Source: Smithella sp. PtaU1.Bin162 | GTDB lineage: Bacteria > Desulfobacterota > Syntrophia > Syntrophales > Smithellaceae | Direction: 5' to 3' | DNA: 64,000 bases | NCBI GenBank assembly: GCA_002068015.1 | Contig: MVRV01000138.1 | Location: 1 to 64,000 of the forward strand | Shown here: one piece after another, positions 10,592 to 19,812 of the stretch | Layout of the letters: each line of letters starts with the position of its first letter | Position numbering within the stretch: position 1 is the stretch's first letter | Program-made: the position numbers and the translations under genes | Notes under the pieces: model-generated | The model's database searches: none | Seen by the model: the letters and a program-made list of their open reading frames with translations, nothing else | What the model was told of the DNA's origin: nothing

Positions 10592-11101
10592 CTACCTCCT
10601 GTCAGCATTAAATTTTTCCAGCAGTTTTTGGTGGACATTATCCGGAACCAGTCCTTTTACCGAACCGCCGATGCTCACCACCTGTTTAATGAGCTGCGAA
10701 CCCGTATAGAACCACTTAAAGCCGCTCATGAGGAACACTGTTTCAATATCTCTGGCCTGCCGGCGATTCATAAGAGCCATCTGGAATTCGTATTCAAAAT
10801 CAGACAGTGCCCGCATTCCCCGTAAAATTATATTGGTATTTGTTTTTTTTAAATAATCAACAAGGAGCCCCGCATGGCTGTCCGCTTTTACCCCTTCTAT
10901 AGAGCCGATGGCTTCATCTATCATGGAAACGCGTTCTTCCACTGTAAACAAAGAAGCTTTATTGGGATTATAGGCCACAAGAACGATGATTTCATCAAAC
11001 ACCCGAATTCCTCTTTTGATAATATCCAGATGGCCATTGGTTATCGGGTCAAATGACCCGGGGTAAACTGCAACTCTGCTCACAAATTTATCTTTCATCA
11101 T
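10592..11101 (-). CDS. coaD: Phosphopantetheine adenylyltransferase
   Basis: Fourth step of coenzyme A synthesis: 4'-phosphopantetheine plus ATP gives dephospho-CoA. The nucleotidyltransferase signature AVYPGSFDPITNGHLDII is at the N-terminus, RGMRALSDFEYEFQMA in the middle, and the ISST-like loop is written GSQLIKQVVSIGG. The ATG at 11101 overlaps the rsmD stop (ATGA) and has GGAG five bases upstream. A GTG two codons earlier is less likely. About 169 residues is a typical length. coaBC, another CoA gene, lies at 31063-32274. Confidence 0.95.
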   Translation of the reverse strand: MMKDKFVSRVAVYPGSFDPITNGHLDIIKRGIRVFDEIIVLVAYNPNKASLFTVEERVSMIDEAIGSIEGVKADSHAGLLVDYLKKTNTNIILRGMRALSDFEYEFQMALMNRRQARDIETVFLMSGFKWFYTGSQLIKQVVSIGGSVKGLVPDNVHQKLLEKFNADRR

Positions 11102-11655
11102 GAACACTCCATTTTCAGAAAAGTCAGAACATTGTCACCGTACTTTCGCTGATCTTCAAGAATAGTTTTTTCATCCAGGAGCAAAACCACATCTTCTCTT
11201 GCCGGATGTTGAATAATAATTACCGATTCCTCCGCCCAGACTGGATTATTCTTCAACAGCACGATGGTTTTTTCCACTAATCCCCGGCCATAGGGCGGAT
11301 CGGCAAAAATAAAGTCAAACTCATATTTGTTTTTAAAAAGATCACCAAGACCATCACCAACATTCCGGGTGATAACCCGGCATTCTTTATTCAGGCCGCA
11401 AGCGGCAATATTATTTTGAAGAGATAAAGCAATTCTCCTGTTACCTTCAATTAACACAACTTCTTTTGCACCGCGGCTTGCCGCTTCTATTCCCACGCTC
11501 CCGGAACCGGCAAACAAATCGAGAAATGACTTACCTTCCAATGAACCGAGTAAATTAAAAAGGGTCTCCCGTAAAAAATCGGACGTCGGTCTTTCTTTCG
11601 ACGTTGAGGGAAACTTAAGTATCCTTCCTTTGGCTTTGCCTCCAATAATTCTCAT
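11098..11655 (-). CDS. rsmD: 16S rRNA (guanine966-N2)-methyltransferase RsmD
   Basis: SAM-dependent methyltransferase acting on G966 of 16S rRNA in the small subunit. The start MRIIGGKAKGR and RPTSDFLRETLFN are family hallmarks. SAM motif I is LDLFAGSGSVGIEAASRGA and the catalytic motif is FADPPYG. The open frame runs 40 codons further upstream into pssA, but the family starts at MRIIGG, so the ATG at 11655 is used. It overlaps coaD by 4 nt, and rsmD-coaD is a very common pair. Confidence 0.94.
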   Translation of the reverse strand: MRIIGGKAKGRILKFPSTSKERPTSDFLRETLFNLLGSLEGKSFLDLFAGSGSVGIEAASRGAKEVVLIEGNRRIALSLQNNIAACGLNKECRVITRNVGDGLGDLFKNKYEFDFIFADPPYGRGLVEKTIVLLKNNPVWAEESVIIIQHPAREDVVLLLDEKTILEDQRKYGDNVLTFLKMECS

Positions 11656-11705
11656 AGTCCGGACATAATTATACAGACGCTTTGCTGATCGTTTCCCGAG
11701 GTCTG

Positions 11706-12479
11706 TTATTCCTGTTTGTTTTTTTTCTTTTCTTTGGTTTTTTGAGCCACCTGCCGGCCGCATTTCGCCACCCACCAGATAGGCCCGGAAATCGCATAAC
11801 CGACCATCAGTACAAAAATCACAACTTCAGGAACCGCTACGATAACAATTAACAACACCACCAGGAGAAAAAAAGACATGAAGGGCTTGCGCGCGAAAAT
11901 CTTCATATCCTTTCCGCTGTAATATTTGATATTGCTGACCATCAAAAGGGAAAGAACAATAACAAAGGACAGCATATAGGGATTATGAAACTTCCCTTCT
12001 ACGCCGGCATAGTCAAAAAAAAGCACCGTTGTGGCGACCACCGAAGCGGCAGCGGGAATAGGCAGGCCGTTAAATACTTTGCTTTCAATAATTCCGATTT
12101 GAATATTATACCGGGCTAATCGAAGCGCTCCACAAACGACAAACATAAATGCGGCAATCCAGCCCCACTTTCCGTAAAAGAACATCGCCCAGTTATAGGC
12201 TAAAAGAGAAGGCGCAACGCCAAAAGCAACTAAATCGGAAAGCGAATCGTATTCGGCGCCGAATTTACTCGTGGTATTGGTAATACGGGCAATCCTGCCA
12301 TCCAGGCCATCCAGGACAAGAGAAGCTAAAATAGCCACGGCGGCAATAATAAATTTTTCCTGAAGAGAAGCAATAACAGAGTAGAAACCGGCGAAGAGAG
12401 ATGCCGTAGTAAAAAGATTCGGTAAAACATAAATGCCTTTTCTGATGCGCAGTTTTTTGAGAGGAGTATCTTTATTCAT
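11706..12479 (-). CDS. pssA: CDP-diacylglycerol-serine O-phosphatidyltransferase
   Basis: Inner-membrane enzyme that makes phosphatidylserine from CDP-diacylglycerol and serine. The CDP-alcohol phosphotransferase motif is complete: DGLDGRIARITNTTSKFGAEYDSLSD is the D-G-x2-A-R-x8-G-x3-D-x3-D signature. Six to eight hydrophobic segments follow. The C-terminus is lysine rich. It lies just downstream of psd, which decarboxylates its product, so the two make phosphatidylethanolamine together. Confidence 0.94.
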   Translation of the reverse strand: MNKDTPLKKLRIRKGIYVLPNLFTTASLFAGFYSVIASLQEKFIIAAVAILASLVLDGLDGRIARITNTTSKFGAEYDSLSDLVAFGVAPSLLAYNWAMFFYGKWGWIAAFMFVVCGALRLARYNIQIGIIESKVFNGLPIPAAASVVATTVLFFDYAGVEGKFHNPYMLSFVIVLSLLMVSNIKYYSGKDMKIFARKPFMSFFLLVVLLIVIVAVPEVVIFVLMVGYAISGPIWWVAKCGRQVAQKTKEKKKNKQE

Positions 12480-12511
12480 GATTTCTTCTTTAAAAAGTCG
12501 TTTATTCGGAA

Positions 12512-13153
12512 TCAGGATAAATAACCCAGTGGCGTCTCGCCTGCCCTGACCTTCTCACCGATTTTTACGTTAATGCGCGATTCGGGAGGTAAATAAACAT
12601 CTACCCGTGAACCGAAGCGAATCAAACCAAATCTTTCGCCTTTTTTAACCGAATTTCCCGTTTCCACCCAGCAGACTATCCGGCGTGCGATGAGACCGGC
12701 AATTTGTACTACCCATACCGGTGAGCCGTTTTCCGGTGAAATCAGAATTTCGTTGCGTTCGTTATCCAGCGATGCTTTGTCCAGATTGGCCGAAAAAAAT
12801 TTCCCTTTGTGATAATTTATTGCTGCAATTTTTCCGCCGACGGGAGCACGGTTAACATGAACATTGAAAACATTCATGAAAATACTGATTTTTTTGAATT
12901 TTCCGGTAATGGTGCCTGCCATATCCACATCTTCCACCTTGATTATTTTACCATCAGCGGGAGAAATAACAACCTTTTCTTCCTCTGCAAAAGACCTCTC
13001 CGGATTGCGGAAAAACCAGATAATAAAAAATGAGACCAGGACAACCGGAATAAACAGCCAATAGATACCCAAGAAGGCGAGGAAAACAGCAATAACAAGG
13101 GAAAAGATGATAAAAGGATAACCTTCCTGAGCAATGATACTGTCATGTTTCAT
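12512..13153 (-). CDS. psd: Phosphatidylserine decarboxylase, short (Psd2-like) form
   Basis: Pyruvoyl enzyme that converts phosphatidylserine to phosphatidylethanolamine. Two membrane segments near the N-terminus (residues 10-45) precede the catalytic part: VVISPADGKI, FMNVFNVHVNRAP, and the self-cleavage site in IRFGSRVDVYLP, where cleavage between Gly and Ser produces the pyruvoyl group. 213 residues matches the compact form found in many deltaproteobacteria, not the E. coli form. The ATG at 13153 is preceded by GAGGG at a rather long distance. Confidence 0.94.
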   Translation of the reverse strand: MKHDSIIAQEGYPFIIFSLVIAVFLAFLGIYWLFIPVVLVSFFIIWFFRNPERSFAEEEKVVISPADGKIIKVEDVDMAGTITGKFKKISIFMNVFNVHVNRAPVGGKIAAINYHKGKFFSANLDKASLDNERNEILISPENGSPVWVVQIAGLIARRIVCWVETGNSVKKGERFGLIRFGSRVDVYLPPESRINVKIGEKVRAGETPLGYLS

Positions 13154-13315
13154 AAAGTCTTTTTTCCCTCGGCAGGCCAGATGCTTTTAACAGCTCGCTT
13201 TGAACCTCCCCATAACGACCCCGCAGGTATATTTTCTAATGCAGCGGTAAGGCCCGGTAACGCAATCAATAAATAGATGCGGCTTGATATTTATGAAGGT
13301 TTTGTTGATATATTA
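13154..13315 (-). promoter_or_regulatory. Leader region of psd, unassigned
   Basis: About 160 nt between the candidate 6S RNA and psd. On the minus strand it is GC-richer than normal intergenic DNA here and can form stems, for example CCGCTGCA with TGCGGGG. One frame stays open for about 50 codons up to a TGA just before psd, but it lacks an ATG and a ribosome binding site. A TTGACA (13327-13332, inside the RNA candidate) followed after 17 nt by TATCAA is a possible psd promoter. I cannot match the leader to a known riboswitch. Confidence 0.25.
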
Positions 13316-13456
13316 AATGAATGCGCTTGTCAACGAATCTTTGAACCGAATAACCCGCTTCAAGGTTGCGTCGCAAAACTGTCCATGGTATTGCCGAGCC
13401 TGATTCTCCTGGAATGGTGATAAGAGGTGGAATTCTTTTCTTTAGCAATTCGCCTT
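13316..13456 (-). ncRNA. ssrS: Candidate 6S RNA (SsrS)
   Basis: On the minus strand a good -10 hexamer TATACT (13462-13467) is followed by about 140 nt. The second half resembles my memory of proteobacterial 6S RNA: GCGACGC (13368-13374), then a hairpin with arms TTGAA/TTCAA (13341-13363), as in the CCTTGAACC hairpin of E. coli, then GCGCATTC, which can pair in part with the 5' end. 6S RNA binds sigma-70 RNA polymerase. The candidate is shorter than usual, ends are approximate, and no terminator is visible. Confidence 0.4.
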
Positions 13457-13559
13457 TATTCAGTATAATGTTTTTGATTTTCCAAGAAGTAAAATGAGTA
13501 GAGTATTTTCAATAATATTGTTTTTCAGCGTTGGTTCATTTTTCAAAGGCCGATAAGCT

Positions 13560-15026
13560 ATGCCTAAAATTCAATATTCTTTTATCTGGGGTGTTTTCGT
13601 CACAATTATTTTCATCACTCTGCTGATCATTCGTCTGGAAATTGTTCCGGAAAACAGGGAGCAGACAACCATTGTACCTGTGGCAGCAGACAGGCGTCCT
13701 GCCGATACCTGGATGAATATTTATCAAAACGACAAAAAAATCGGCTTTGTTCACCGGACTTTTACCAGAATGGACAAAGGTTTTCATTTTGCCGAAGAAG
13801 CGTTTATGCAAATTAATGCGCTGGGAGTGATTCAAGCACTTACTATCCTTACCGAAGGAGACCTTAATTACGATATGACCATCTCTTCCTTTAATTTCAA
13901 TCTGACCTCCGGTATTTTTCGCTTCAATGCTCATGGTTCTATTGTCAAAAACAAGCTGATTATCTTTACCGGCTTGCCCGGCAGCCAGGAAAAAAGTGAA
14001 ATTCCGGTCGGGGAAATACCCCATATGAGCGGTGGTGTTTACGACGCGGCATTTGCCGCGAAACTGGAAAAGGATACGACCGGCAATTTCAGCATTTTTG
14101 ACCCCTCCACCCTGGCTATGCGGCAGGTTAAAGTCACCCGGAACGCCGATGAAATAATTCCGGTTATGGGAAAACGAACTCTCACGCAAAAATACTGTGC
14201 TGATTTTATGGGCGCCCGAAACTGTGCCTGGCTCAACAAAAACGGAGAGACTCTGAAGGAAACCGGCATGCTCGGTCTTTCTCTGGAAAAAGTAAGCCCC
14301 GAAGAGGCCCGGAAAGAAACAGCAAAAGACGGCATTATTGATTTTACGCAGGCAGCATCAATCCCTGCTAATGTTGCAATTCAGGAACCGGTAAAATTAA
14401 CCGGGATCAAATTGAAAATCACCGGTATCGGCCATATGTTTTTCTATGTCAACGGCGGCCGGCAGCATCTCCGGAAAGATGTTTTAACAATCACCCGAGA
14501 AACCCCTTCCCCGTCGCAACGATCAGCCGACAAGCTGCCGCCGGAGCTTGCCGTTTTCCTCAAAGCCACTCCTCTGATACAGGCGGGTGATCCGGCAATG
14601 AAAGAACAAGTGGATAATATTGTAAAGCCCGGCGACCCGCCCGAACAAAAAATAAGCAAAATCGTCAACTGGGTATATCGCCACATCGAAAAGAAGCCAT
14701 CACTATCCGTACCCAATGCCCTGGAAGTATTAAAAAATAAAACGGGTGACTGTAACGAACATGCCGTTCTTGTCGCTGCCTTATTGAGAACAGCCGGAAT
14801 TCCCGCCCAAATAGAAACAGGACTGGTATATTTGCGCGGCAGGTTTTATTATCATGCCTGGAACATTGCTTATGCGGACAGCTGGCTTACCGCCGATGCC
14901 GTTTTTAATCAGGTACCTGCCGACGTCACTCATATCCGGCTGATCCGCGGCGAGAGCGATAAGCAACTGGATTTAATCGGTGTTATGGGTAAAATAAAAA
15001 TTGATGTTCTGGAGCAGACAAAGTGA
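13560..15026 (+). CDS. Membrane-anchored transglutaminase-like protein
   Basis: Residues 7-27 form a membrane anchor or uncleaved signal. Residues about 35-330 are an extracytoplasmic region I do not recognise. The C-terminal part is a transglutaminase-like (cysteine protease fold) domain with the triad in order: Cys in GDCNEHAVL (about residue 398), His in YYHAWN (about 432) and Asp in LTADAVFNQ (about 446). Such domains can act as proteases or amide-modifying enzymes. The stop overlaps the GTG of the ABC ATPase gene, so it is probably part of that exporter operon. The substrate is unknown. Confidence 0.75.
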   Translation: MPKIQYSFIWGVFVTIIFITLLIIRLEIVPENREQTTIVPVAADRRPADTWMNIYQNDKKIGFVHRTFTRMDKGFHFAEEAFMQINALGVIQALTILTEGDLNYDMTISSFNFNLTSGIFRFNAHGSIVKNKLIIFTGLPGSQEKSEIPVGEIPHMSGGVYDAAFAAKLEKDTTGNFSIFDPSTLAMRQVKVTRNADEIIPVMGKRTLTQKYCADFMGARNCAWLNKNGETLKETGMLGLSLEKVSPEEARKETAKDGIIDFTQAASIPANVAIQEPVKLTGIKLKITGIGHMFFYVNGGRQHLRKDVLTITRETPSPSQRSADKLPPELAVFLKATPLIQAGDPAMKEQVDNIVKPGDPPEQKISKIVNWVYRHIEKKPSLSVPNALEVLKNKTGDCNEHAVLVAALLRTAGIPAQIETGLVYLRGRFYYHAWNIAYADSWLTADAVFNQVPADVTHIRLIRGESDKQLDLIGVMGKIKIDVLEQTK

Positions 15027-15757
15027 TTCAATTACAGGAATTAACAAAAGATTACGGAACGACCATTGCCGTCAATAAACTCAATCTGAATGTGTCCGCC
15101 GGTGAAATATATGGATTTATCGGCCCCAACGGCGCCGGTAAAACTACAACTATTCGCATGATGGGCGGTATTCTTGCCCCTACATCCGGAAAAATATTAA
15201 TCGGCGGCTGGGATATGTCCAAAGATCCGGTAATGGCTAAAAAAATAATCGGCTTTGTGCCGGACAGGCCGTTTCTTTATGAAAAGCTGACCGGCCTGGA
15301 GTTCATGCAATTTTCGGCTGATTTATACGATGTGAGCCCGGAGTCTTTTCCTCCTAAAGCAGAACAACTGCTCAGGCAATTTGCCTTGTGGGACTGGGCC
15401 AACGAAATAATCGAAGCTTATTCGCACGGCATGAAACAAAGGCTCATCATCGCTTCCGCCCTGCTTCACGATCCGCAAATATTGATTATTGATGAGCCGA
15501 TGGTCGGCCTTGATCCCATGGCCGTACACATGGTGAAAGATATTTTTCAGGAACTGGCTTCAAAAAAAATAACCATCTTTATTTCCACTCACACCTTGAG
15601 CATAGCGGAGGACCTGTGCCATAGAATCGGCGTAATTCATCAGGGCACGCTTCTGGCTCAGGGCAACGTCAGTGAACTGCAGAGCATAGCGAAACTTGGC
15701 GAGGCCAGGCTCGAAGAAGTATTCCTTACAATAATTAAGGAAAATACTTTCTTATGA
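15023..15757 (+). CDS. ABC transporter ATP-binding protein (ABC-2 type)
   Basis: Cytoplasmic ATPase of an exporter. Walker A is GPNGAGKTTTIRMM, the Q-loop region VPDRPFLYEKLTG, the signature YSHGMKQRL (a variant of LSGGQ with SHG, common in ABC-2 ATPases), Walker B LIIDEPMVGLDP, and the switch histidine is in FISTHTLS. The start is GTG at 15023, overlapping the previous stop, and the end overlaps the permease ATG (ATGA). The three genes form one translationally coupled unit. Confidence 0.92.
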   Translation: MIQLQELTKDYGTTIAVNKLNLNVSAGEIYGFIGPNGAGKTTTIRMMGGILAPTSGKILIGGWDMSKDPVMAKKIIGFVPDRPFLYEKLTGLEFMQFSADLYDVSPESFPPKAEQLLRQFALWDWANEIIEAYSHGMKQRLIIASALLHDPQILIIDEPMVGLDPMAVHMVKDIFQELASKKITIFISTHTLSIAEDLCHRIGVIHQGTLLAQGNVSELQSIAKLGEARLEEVFLTIIKENTFL

Positions 15758-17448
15758 AAACAATTATTGCACTGCTGAAGCCACGTTTGCTTTCCTCTTT
15801 GAATAATTTTCGACCGGACAATAAAAAAAATATCTGGATAAGAATATTTATCTTCGGTGCAATCGGTCTTTTCTTCTGGGCCGGTACATTTTTTGCGTGC
15901 TGGCGTGTTTTGCTTTATTTTCAGAGTGTACAGGACTTCGGCAATATTCTGGCCTTGAAACTTCTTACCATGGTGGTCATGACTTTCTTCACTTTATTGA
16001 TCTTCAGCAACATCATCAACTGTCTTTCTCACTTCTATCTGAGTCTGGATTTACAGATTTTACATTCTCTGCCCGTTTCTGCGCGGGATATTTTTTTCTC
16101 CCGCTGGCTCGCCAGTACCTTCGACAGTTCCTGGATGGTTGTCCTCTTCAGCCTACCCGTATTTCTGTCTTACGGAATCATTTACAAAGCCGGTATCTTT
16201 TTTTATGGAGTTGTTTTACTGGCAGTTATTTTCCTGGCACTGATCACTTCAGCTATGAGCGGGATCCTCGTATTGTTCGGCGCAAAAATTCTGCCGGCGG
16301 GACGTATCCGGACAATTATAATCATCGTCGGCTTCATACTGATTCTGAGTCTTGTGATGGTTTTGCGTCTGACCCGGCCGGAACAATTGGTCAACCCGGA
16401 CAGCTTTGCTTCCGCCGTACTTTATTTAAATTCCATGCAGGCACCAGCCTCGCCGCTTTTCCCCACGACCTGGATCACCGACGCAATCAAGGACGCTCTT
16501 TTCGGGAATTTTCAAAGCTCGCTTTTTAATCTTGCTCTCACCGGAAGCTGTGCTTGCATGCTTATCTTTTTTGCCGATATAATTTCACAAAGAGCTTACT
16601 TCAAGGGTTTTTCCAAGTCCCAGACAACCCCCGAACGTCTTTTCAGAGCGGCAAAAAGAAGATTCTTTCACTGGGAAAATCTATTGCTTTTTCTCCCCCG
16701 GACGGCCAAGGCTTTTGCCGTAAAAGAAATTCGGACATTTTTCCGCAATTCGACGCAATGGCCGCAACTTTTTCTAATGGGTGCCTTAATAATTATTTAT
16801 CTTTACAACTTTTCCGTTTTACCTTTGGATAAATCACCGATAAAAACAGTCTACCTCCAGAATTTATTTTCCTTCCTGAATATGGGGCTCGCTTCCTTTG
16901 TGCTTTCGGCAATTGCCGCCCGTTTTGTTTTTCCGACCGTAAGTACGGAAGGCGCAGCTTTCTGGATCATTCAGGCAGCACCGGTATCTCTCAAAACTTT
17001 TCTCCGGATCAAGTTTTTTGTCTATTATTTCCCGTTACTAATCATGGCGGAACTACTTATTATCGTATCAAACCTGCTTTTGCAGGTTTCCTCTTTCATG
17101 ATGATTCTGTCCGCCGCAACCATGTTCTTTCTTGTTCCGGCTATTGTAGCCATGGGAGTGGGCCTGGGCGCCGTTTATCCTGATTTCAAATCGGAAAATC
17201 CGGCACAGGCGGCAACAAGTTTCGGCGGTCTGATTTATATGATTCTCTGCTTCACCCTGATTGCCGTTGTGATAATTCTGGAAGCTGGACCCGTTTACTA
17301 TATTTTTATGACCGGCATACGCAATCAAGTTTTGACAAACTGGCAGATCGCCTGGCTTACAGGATCCTTTATTATCGCACTTCTTCTCTGTTTTCTGGCA
17401 ATTGTTTATCCCCTGCGTCTGGGTGAAAAAAGTCTGAAAATAAGATAA
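15754..17448 (+). CDS. ABC transporter permease
   Basis: Large integral membrane protein with about 12 hydrophobic segments, starting with RIFIFGAIGLFFWAGTFFAC and ending with FIIALLLCFLAIVYPL. It pairs with the ATPase directly upstream (4-nt overlap) and resembles the putative ABC-2 exporter permeases whose substrates are unknown. A cytoplasmic loop around residues 285-320 is rich in Arg and Lys. The neighbouring transglutaminase-like protein suggests an envelope role, which is inference only. Confidence 0.8.
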   Translation: MKTIIALLKPRLLSSLNNFRPDNKKNIWIRIFIFGAIGLFFWAGTFFACWRVLLYFQSVQDFGNILALKLLTMVVMTFFTLLIFSNIINCLSHFYLSLDLQILHSLPVSARDIFFSRWLASTFDSSWMVVLFSLPVFLSYGIIYKAGIFFYGVVLLAVIFLALITSAMSGILVLFGAKILPAGRIRTIIIIVGFILILSLVMVLRLTRPEQLVNPDSFASAVLYLNSMQAPASPLFPTTWITDAIKDALFGNFQSSLFNLALTGSCACMLIFFADIISQRAYFKGFSKSQTTPERLFRAAKRRFFHWENLLLFLPRTAKAFAVKEIRTFFRNSTQWPQLFLMGALIIIYLYNFSVLPLDKSPIKTVYLQNLFSFLNMGLASFVLSAIAARFVFPTVSTEGAAFWIIQAAPVSLKTFLRIKFFVYYFPLLIMAELLIIVSNLLLQVSSFMMILSAATMFFLVPAIVAMGVGLGAVYPDFKSENPAQAATSFGGLIYMILCFTLIAVVIILEAGPVYYIFMTGIRNQVLTNWQIAWLTGSFIIALLLCFLAIVYPLRLGEKSLKIR

Positions 17449-17680
17449 GCGGGTCTATACTTTTAAAATGATTTCACCACCGAATAAAGAGTCGGGGGAA
17501 TTTCGATGTTTTTTTATTCTTTACCGATCTCAACATACTGCAAATACGGCATTTATGTCTTTTGCCTTGCGGATCCGGAGCTAAAATTGTCTTGCTTTTA
17601 CCGGCGGGATGAGTTAAACAAGCGCGCATTCAAATTCAGCTGTTTATCGTGAAATTATTGAGATATTGAAAGGAGTTTTC

Positions 17681-19762
17681 ATGGCAAAGTATGAATCCAA
17701 GTCTCTGAGAAATATTGCAATAGTCGGCCACGGCGGCACAGGAAAAACCTCCCTTTGTGAATCCTTACTATTTGTTTCCGGAAAAAGCGAACGGTTGGGC
17801 AAGGTCGATGACGCAACTTCCATAATGGACTATGAGCCGGAAGAACAAAAACGGCGTATTTCCATAAGTTCAGCAGTAAATTTTGTCGAGTGGAATAAGC
17901 ATAAAATAAATATTATTGATACACCGGGTGATTCTAATTTTGCTTTTGATATAAAATGCTCACTGAGTGTTGTAGATAACGCAGTCGTTGTTATTGATGC
18001 CGTGGGCGGTGTGGAATTTCAAACTCAAAAAGTCTGGGAATTTGCAGATGAATTTAATCTTCCCCGGGCAATTTTCATCAACCGAATGGACCGTGAACGT
18101 GCGGACTTCAACAAGGTACTGGAAAGCATTAAAACAAAGTTAAAGAAAAAAGCCACTCCCGTCTGTCTACCCGTCGGGGCGGAAGATAAATTTAAAGGCA
18201 TTATCGATCTTGTCGCCATGAAAGCCTATACTTTCACCGATAATAAAGGCATCGGCAAAGCAGCCGATATTCCCGCGGAATTAATGGACGAAGCAAGTCT
18301 GATGCGCAGTTCGATGGTGGAAGATATTGCGGAAGCCGATGACGAATTGATGAATAAATATCTGGAAGCCGGAGAACTTTCCGCAGAAGAATTGCAGGCT
18401 GGATTGAAAAAAGGAGTTGCTTCCGGCAGTCTGATACCGATCGTCTGCGGTTCGGCAATAAAAGGTATTGGAATTTCCTTATTGCTCGATATTATTATCG
18501 GTTCTTTCGCCTCACCGACAGACCGCGGTGCAATTAAAGGTAAAAAACCGCAAACAAACGATGTTGAAGAGAGAAAGCCATCGGAAGATGCTCCATTTTC
18601 AGCCATTGTTTTTAAAACCATAGCCGATCCTTATGCCGGGAGACTGACCTTATTCCGTGTATATTCCGGAAAGCTTGCGCCTGACTCCGGAGTTTATAAT
18701 TCCACCAAAAAAATCACGGAAAAATTCGGCCATATCTTCTTTCTGGAGGGGAAAAATCAAAAACAGGCCGATGGGCTGATTCCCGGTGATATAGCCGGTG
18801 TGGCCAAACTCAAGGAAACGGTCACGGGCGATACCCTGTGTTTCGAAAAAGCCCCGATAATATTCAGCAAGGTTGATATCCCGCATCCGATTATGTCTTT
18901 TGCCATAGAACCTAAAACACGTGGTGATGAAGATAAAATAGCTTCCTCTATCCATCGTTTGACGGAAGAAGACCCGACAATTGTTTTCTCCCGCAATGTT
19001 GAGACCAAGGAAATGATTCTTTCCGGTATGGGGCAGGTGCACATCGAAGTAAATATTGAAAAAATGAGAAGAAAATTCGGTGTGGAAGTCAATCTGAATA
19101 CGCCGAAAGTTCCCTACAAGGAAACCATCAAGGGAAAAACCAACGTTCAGGGCAAATATAAGAAACAGTCCGGCGGACGCGGTCAGTTCGGCGATTGCTG
19201 GATTGACATCGAACCTCTGCCCCGCGGCGGCGGTTTCATATTCGAGGACAAAATCGTCGGCGGCGTTATTCCGGGACAATATCGTCCGGCGGTAGAAAAA
19301 GGCATTGTCGAAGCAGCGGCCAAAGGCGTCATCGCCGGTTATCCGGTAGTGGATTTCAAGGTAGCCTTGACATTCGGTTCCTATCATACGGTAGATTCTT
19401 CGGAAATGGCTTTCAAAATTGCGGGATCAATGGCTTTTCAGAAAGGTGTCATGGATTGTCAACCGGTGCTTCTGGAACCGATTGTCACCATCGATATCGA
19501 AGTTCCCGATGAATACATGGGTGATGTGATCGGCGACCTTAACAGCCGTCGAGGTCGCGTTCTGGGTATGGACACCAACGGCACCAACCAGGTTATTAAA
19601 GGTCAGGTACCGCTTGCGGAAATCCTGAAATACGCACCGGATTTACGTTCCATGACCAGCGGCCGGGGAAACTTCACCTATACCGAATCGCACTATGAAG
19701 AAGTTCCTTCATATATCGCGGAAAAGATTATTGCTGAATCGAAAAAAGATAAGGAAGAATAA
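17681..19762 (+). CDS. EF-G-like translational GTPase (EF-G paralog)
   Basis: Has the EF-G domain order (G, II, III, IV, V) but belongs to the paralog group. The P-loop is GHGGTGKTSL where classical EF-G has AHIDAGKTT, G3 is DTPGDSNF instead of DTPGHVDF, and G4 is NRMDRE. Domain IV (RGQFGDCWIDIEPLP) and domain V (MGDVIGDLNSRRGRVLGMD) are present. Likely acts on the ribosome, but whether in translocation, recycling or stress is unknown. The ATG at 17681 has AAAGGAG upstream, so the TTG at 17666 is rejected. Main fusA is presumably elsewhere in a str operon. Confidence 0.88.
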   Translation: MAKYESKSLRNIAIVGHGGTGKTSLCESLLFVSGKSERLGKVDDATSIMDYEPEEQKRRISISSAVNFVEWNKHKINIIDTPGDSNFAFDIKCSLSVVDNAVVVIDAVGGVEFQTQKVWEFADEFNLPRAIFINRMDRERADFNKVLESIKTKLKKKATPVCLPVGAEDKFKGIIDLVAMKAYTFTDNKGIGKAADIPAELMDEASLMRSSMVEDIAEADDELMNKYLEAGELSAEELQAGLKKGVASGSLIPIVCGSAIKGIGISLLLDIIIGSFASPTDRGAIKGKKPQTNDVEERKPSEDAPFSAIVFKTIADPYAGRLTLFRVYSGKLAPDSGVYNSTKKITEKFGHIFFLEGKNQKQADGLIPGDIAGVAKLKETVTGDTLCFEKAPIIFSKVDIPHPIMSFAIEPKTRGDEDKIASSIHRLTEEDPTIVFSRNVETKEMILSGMGQVHIEVNIEKMRRKFGVEVNLNTPKVPYKETIKGKTNVQGKYKKQSGGRGQFGDCWIDIEPLPRGGGFIFEDKIVGGVIPGQYRPAVEKGIVEAAAKGVIAGYPVVDFKVALTFGSYHTVDSSEMAFKIAGSMAFQKGVMDCQPVLLEPIVTIDIEVPDEYMGDVIGDLNSRRGRVLGMDTNGTNQVIKGQVPLAEILKYAPDLRSMTSGRGNFTYTESHYEEVPSYIAEKIIAESKKDKEE

Positions 19763-19771
19763 TTTTTTTTT

Positions 19772-19803
19772 ACGCCGGTGTTGTTTACGCCGGCGTTTTT
19801 TAT
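19772..19803 (+). terminator. Rho-independent terminator of the EF-G-like gene
   Basis: Stem of 9 pairs with one G-U: ACGCCGGTG (19772-19780), loop TTGTTTA, CGCCGGCGT (19788-19796), then a run of T. It starts 9 nt after the stop codon. The gene beyond is on the minus strand. Confidence 0.85.
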
Positions 19804-19812
19804 TCTGATTTT

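Noticed and set aside
13266-13448. 60-residue open frame on the minus strand
   Set aside because: It lies across the candidate 6S RNA, has no ribosome binding site and its sequence is best explained by the RNA.
13536-14189. 217-residue minus-strand frame
   Set aside because: Shadow of the transglutaminase-like gene, whose signal helix, triad and operon coupling support the plus strand.
18650-19387. 245-residue minus-strand frame inside the EF-G-like gene
   Set aside because: Overlaps a complete, clearly conserved gene in the other direction; no recognisable motifs and no start signals.
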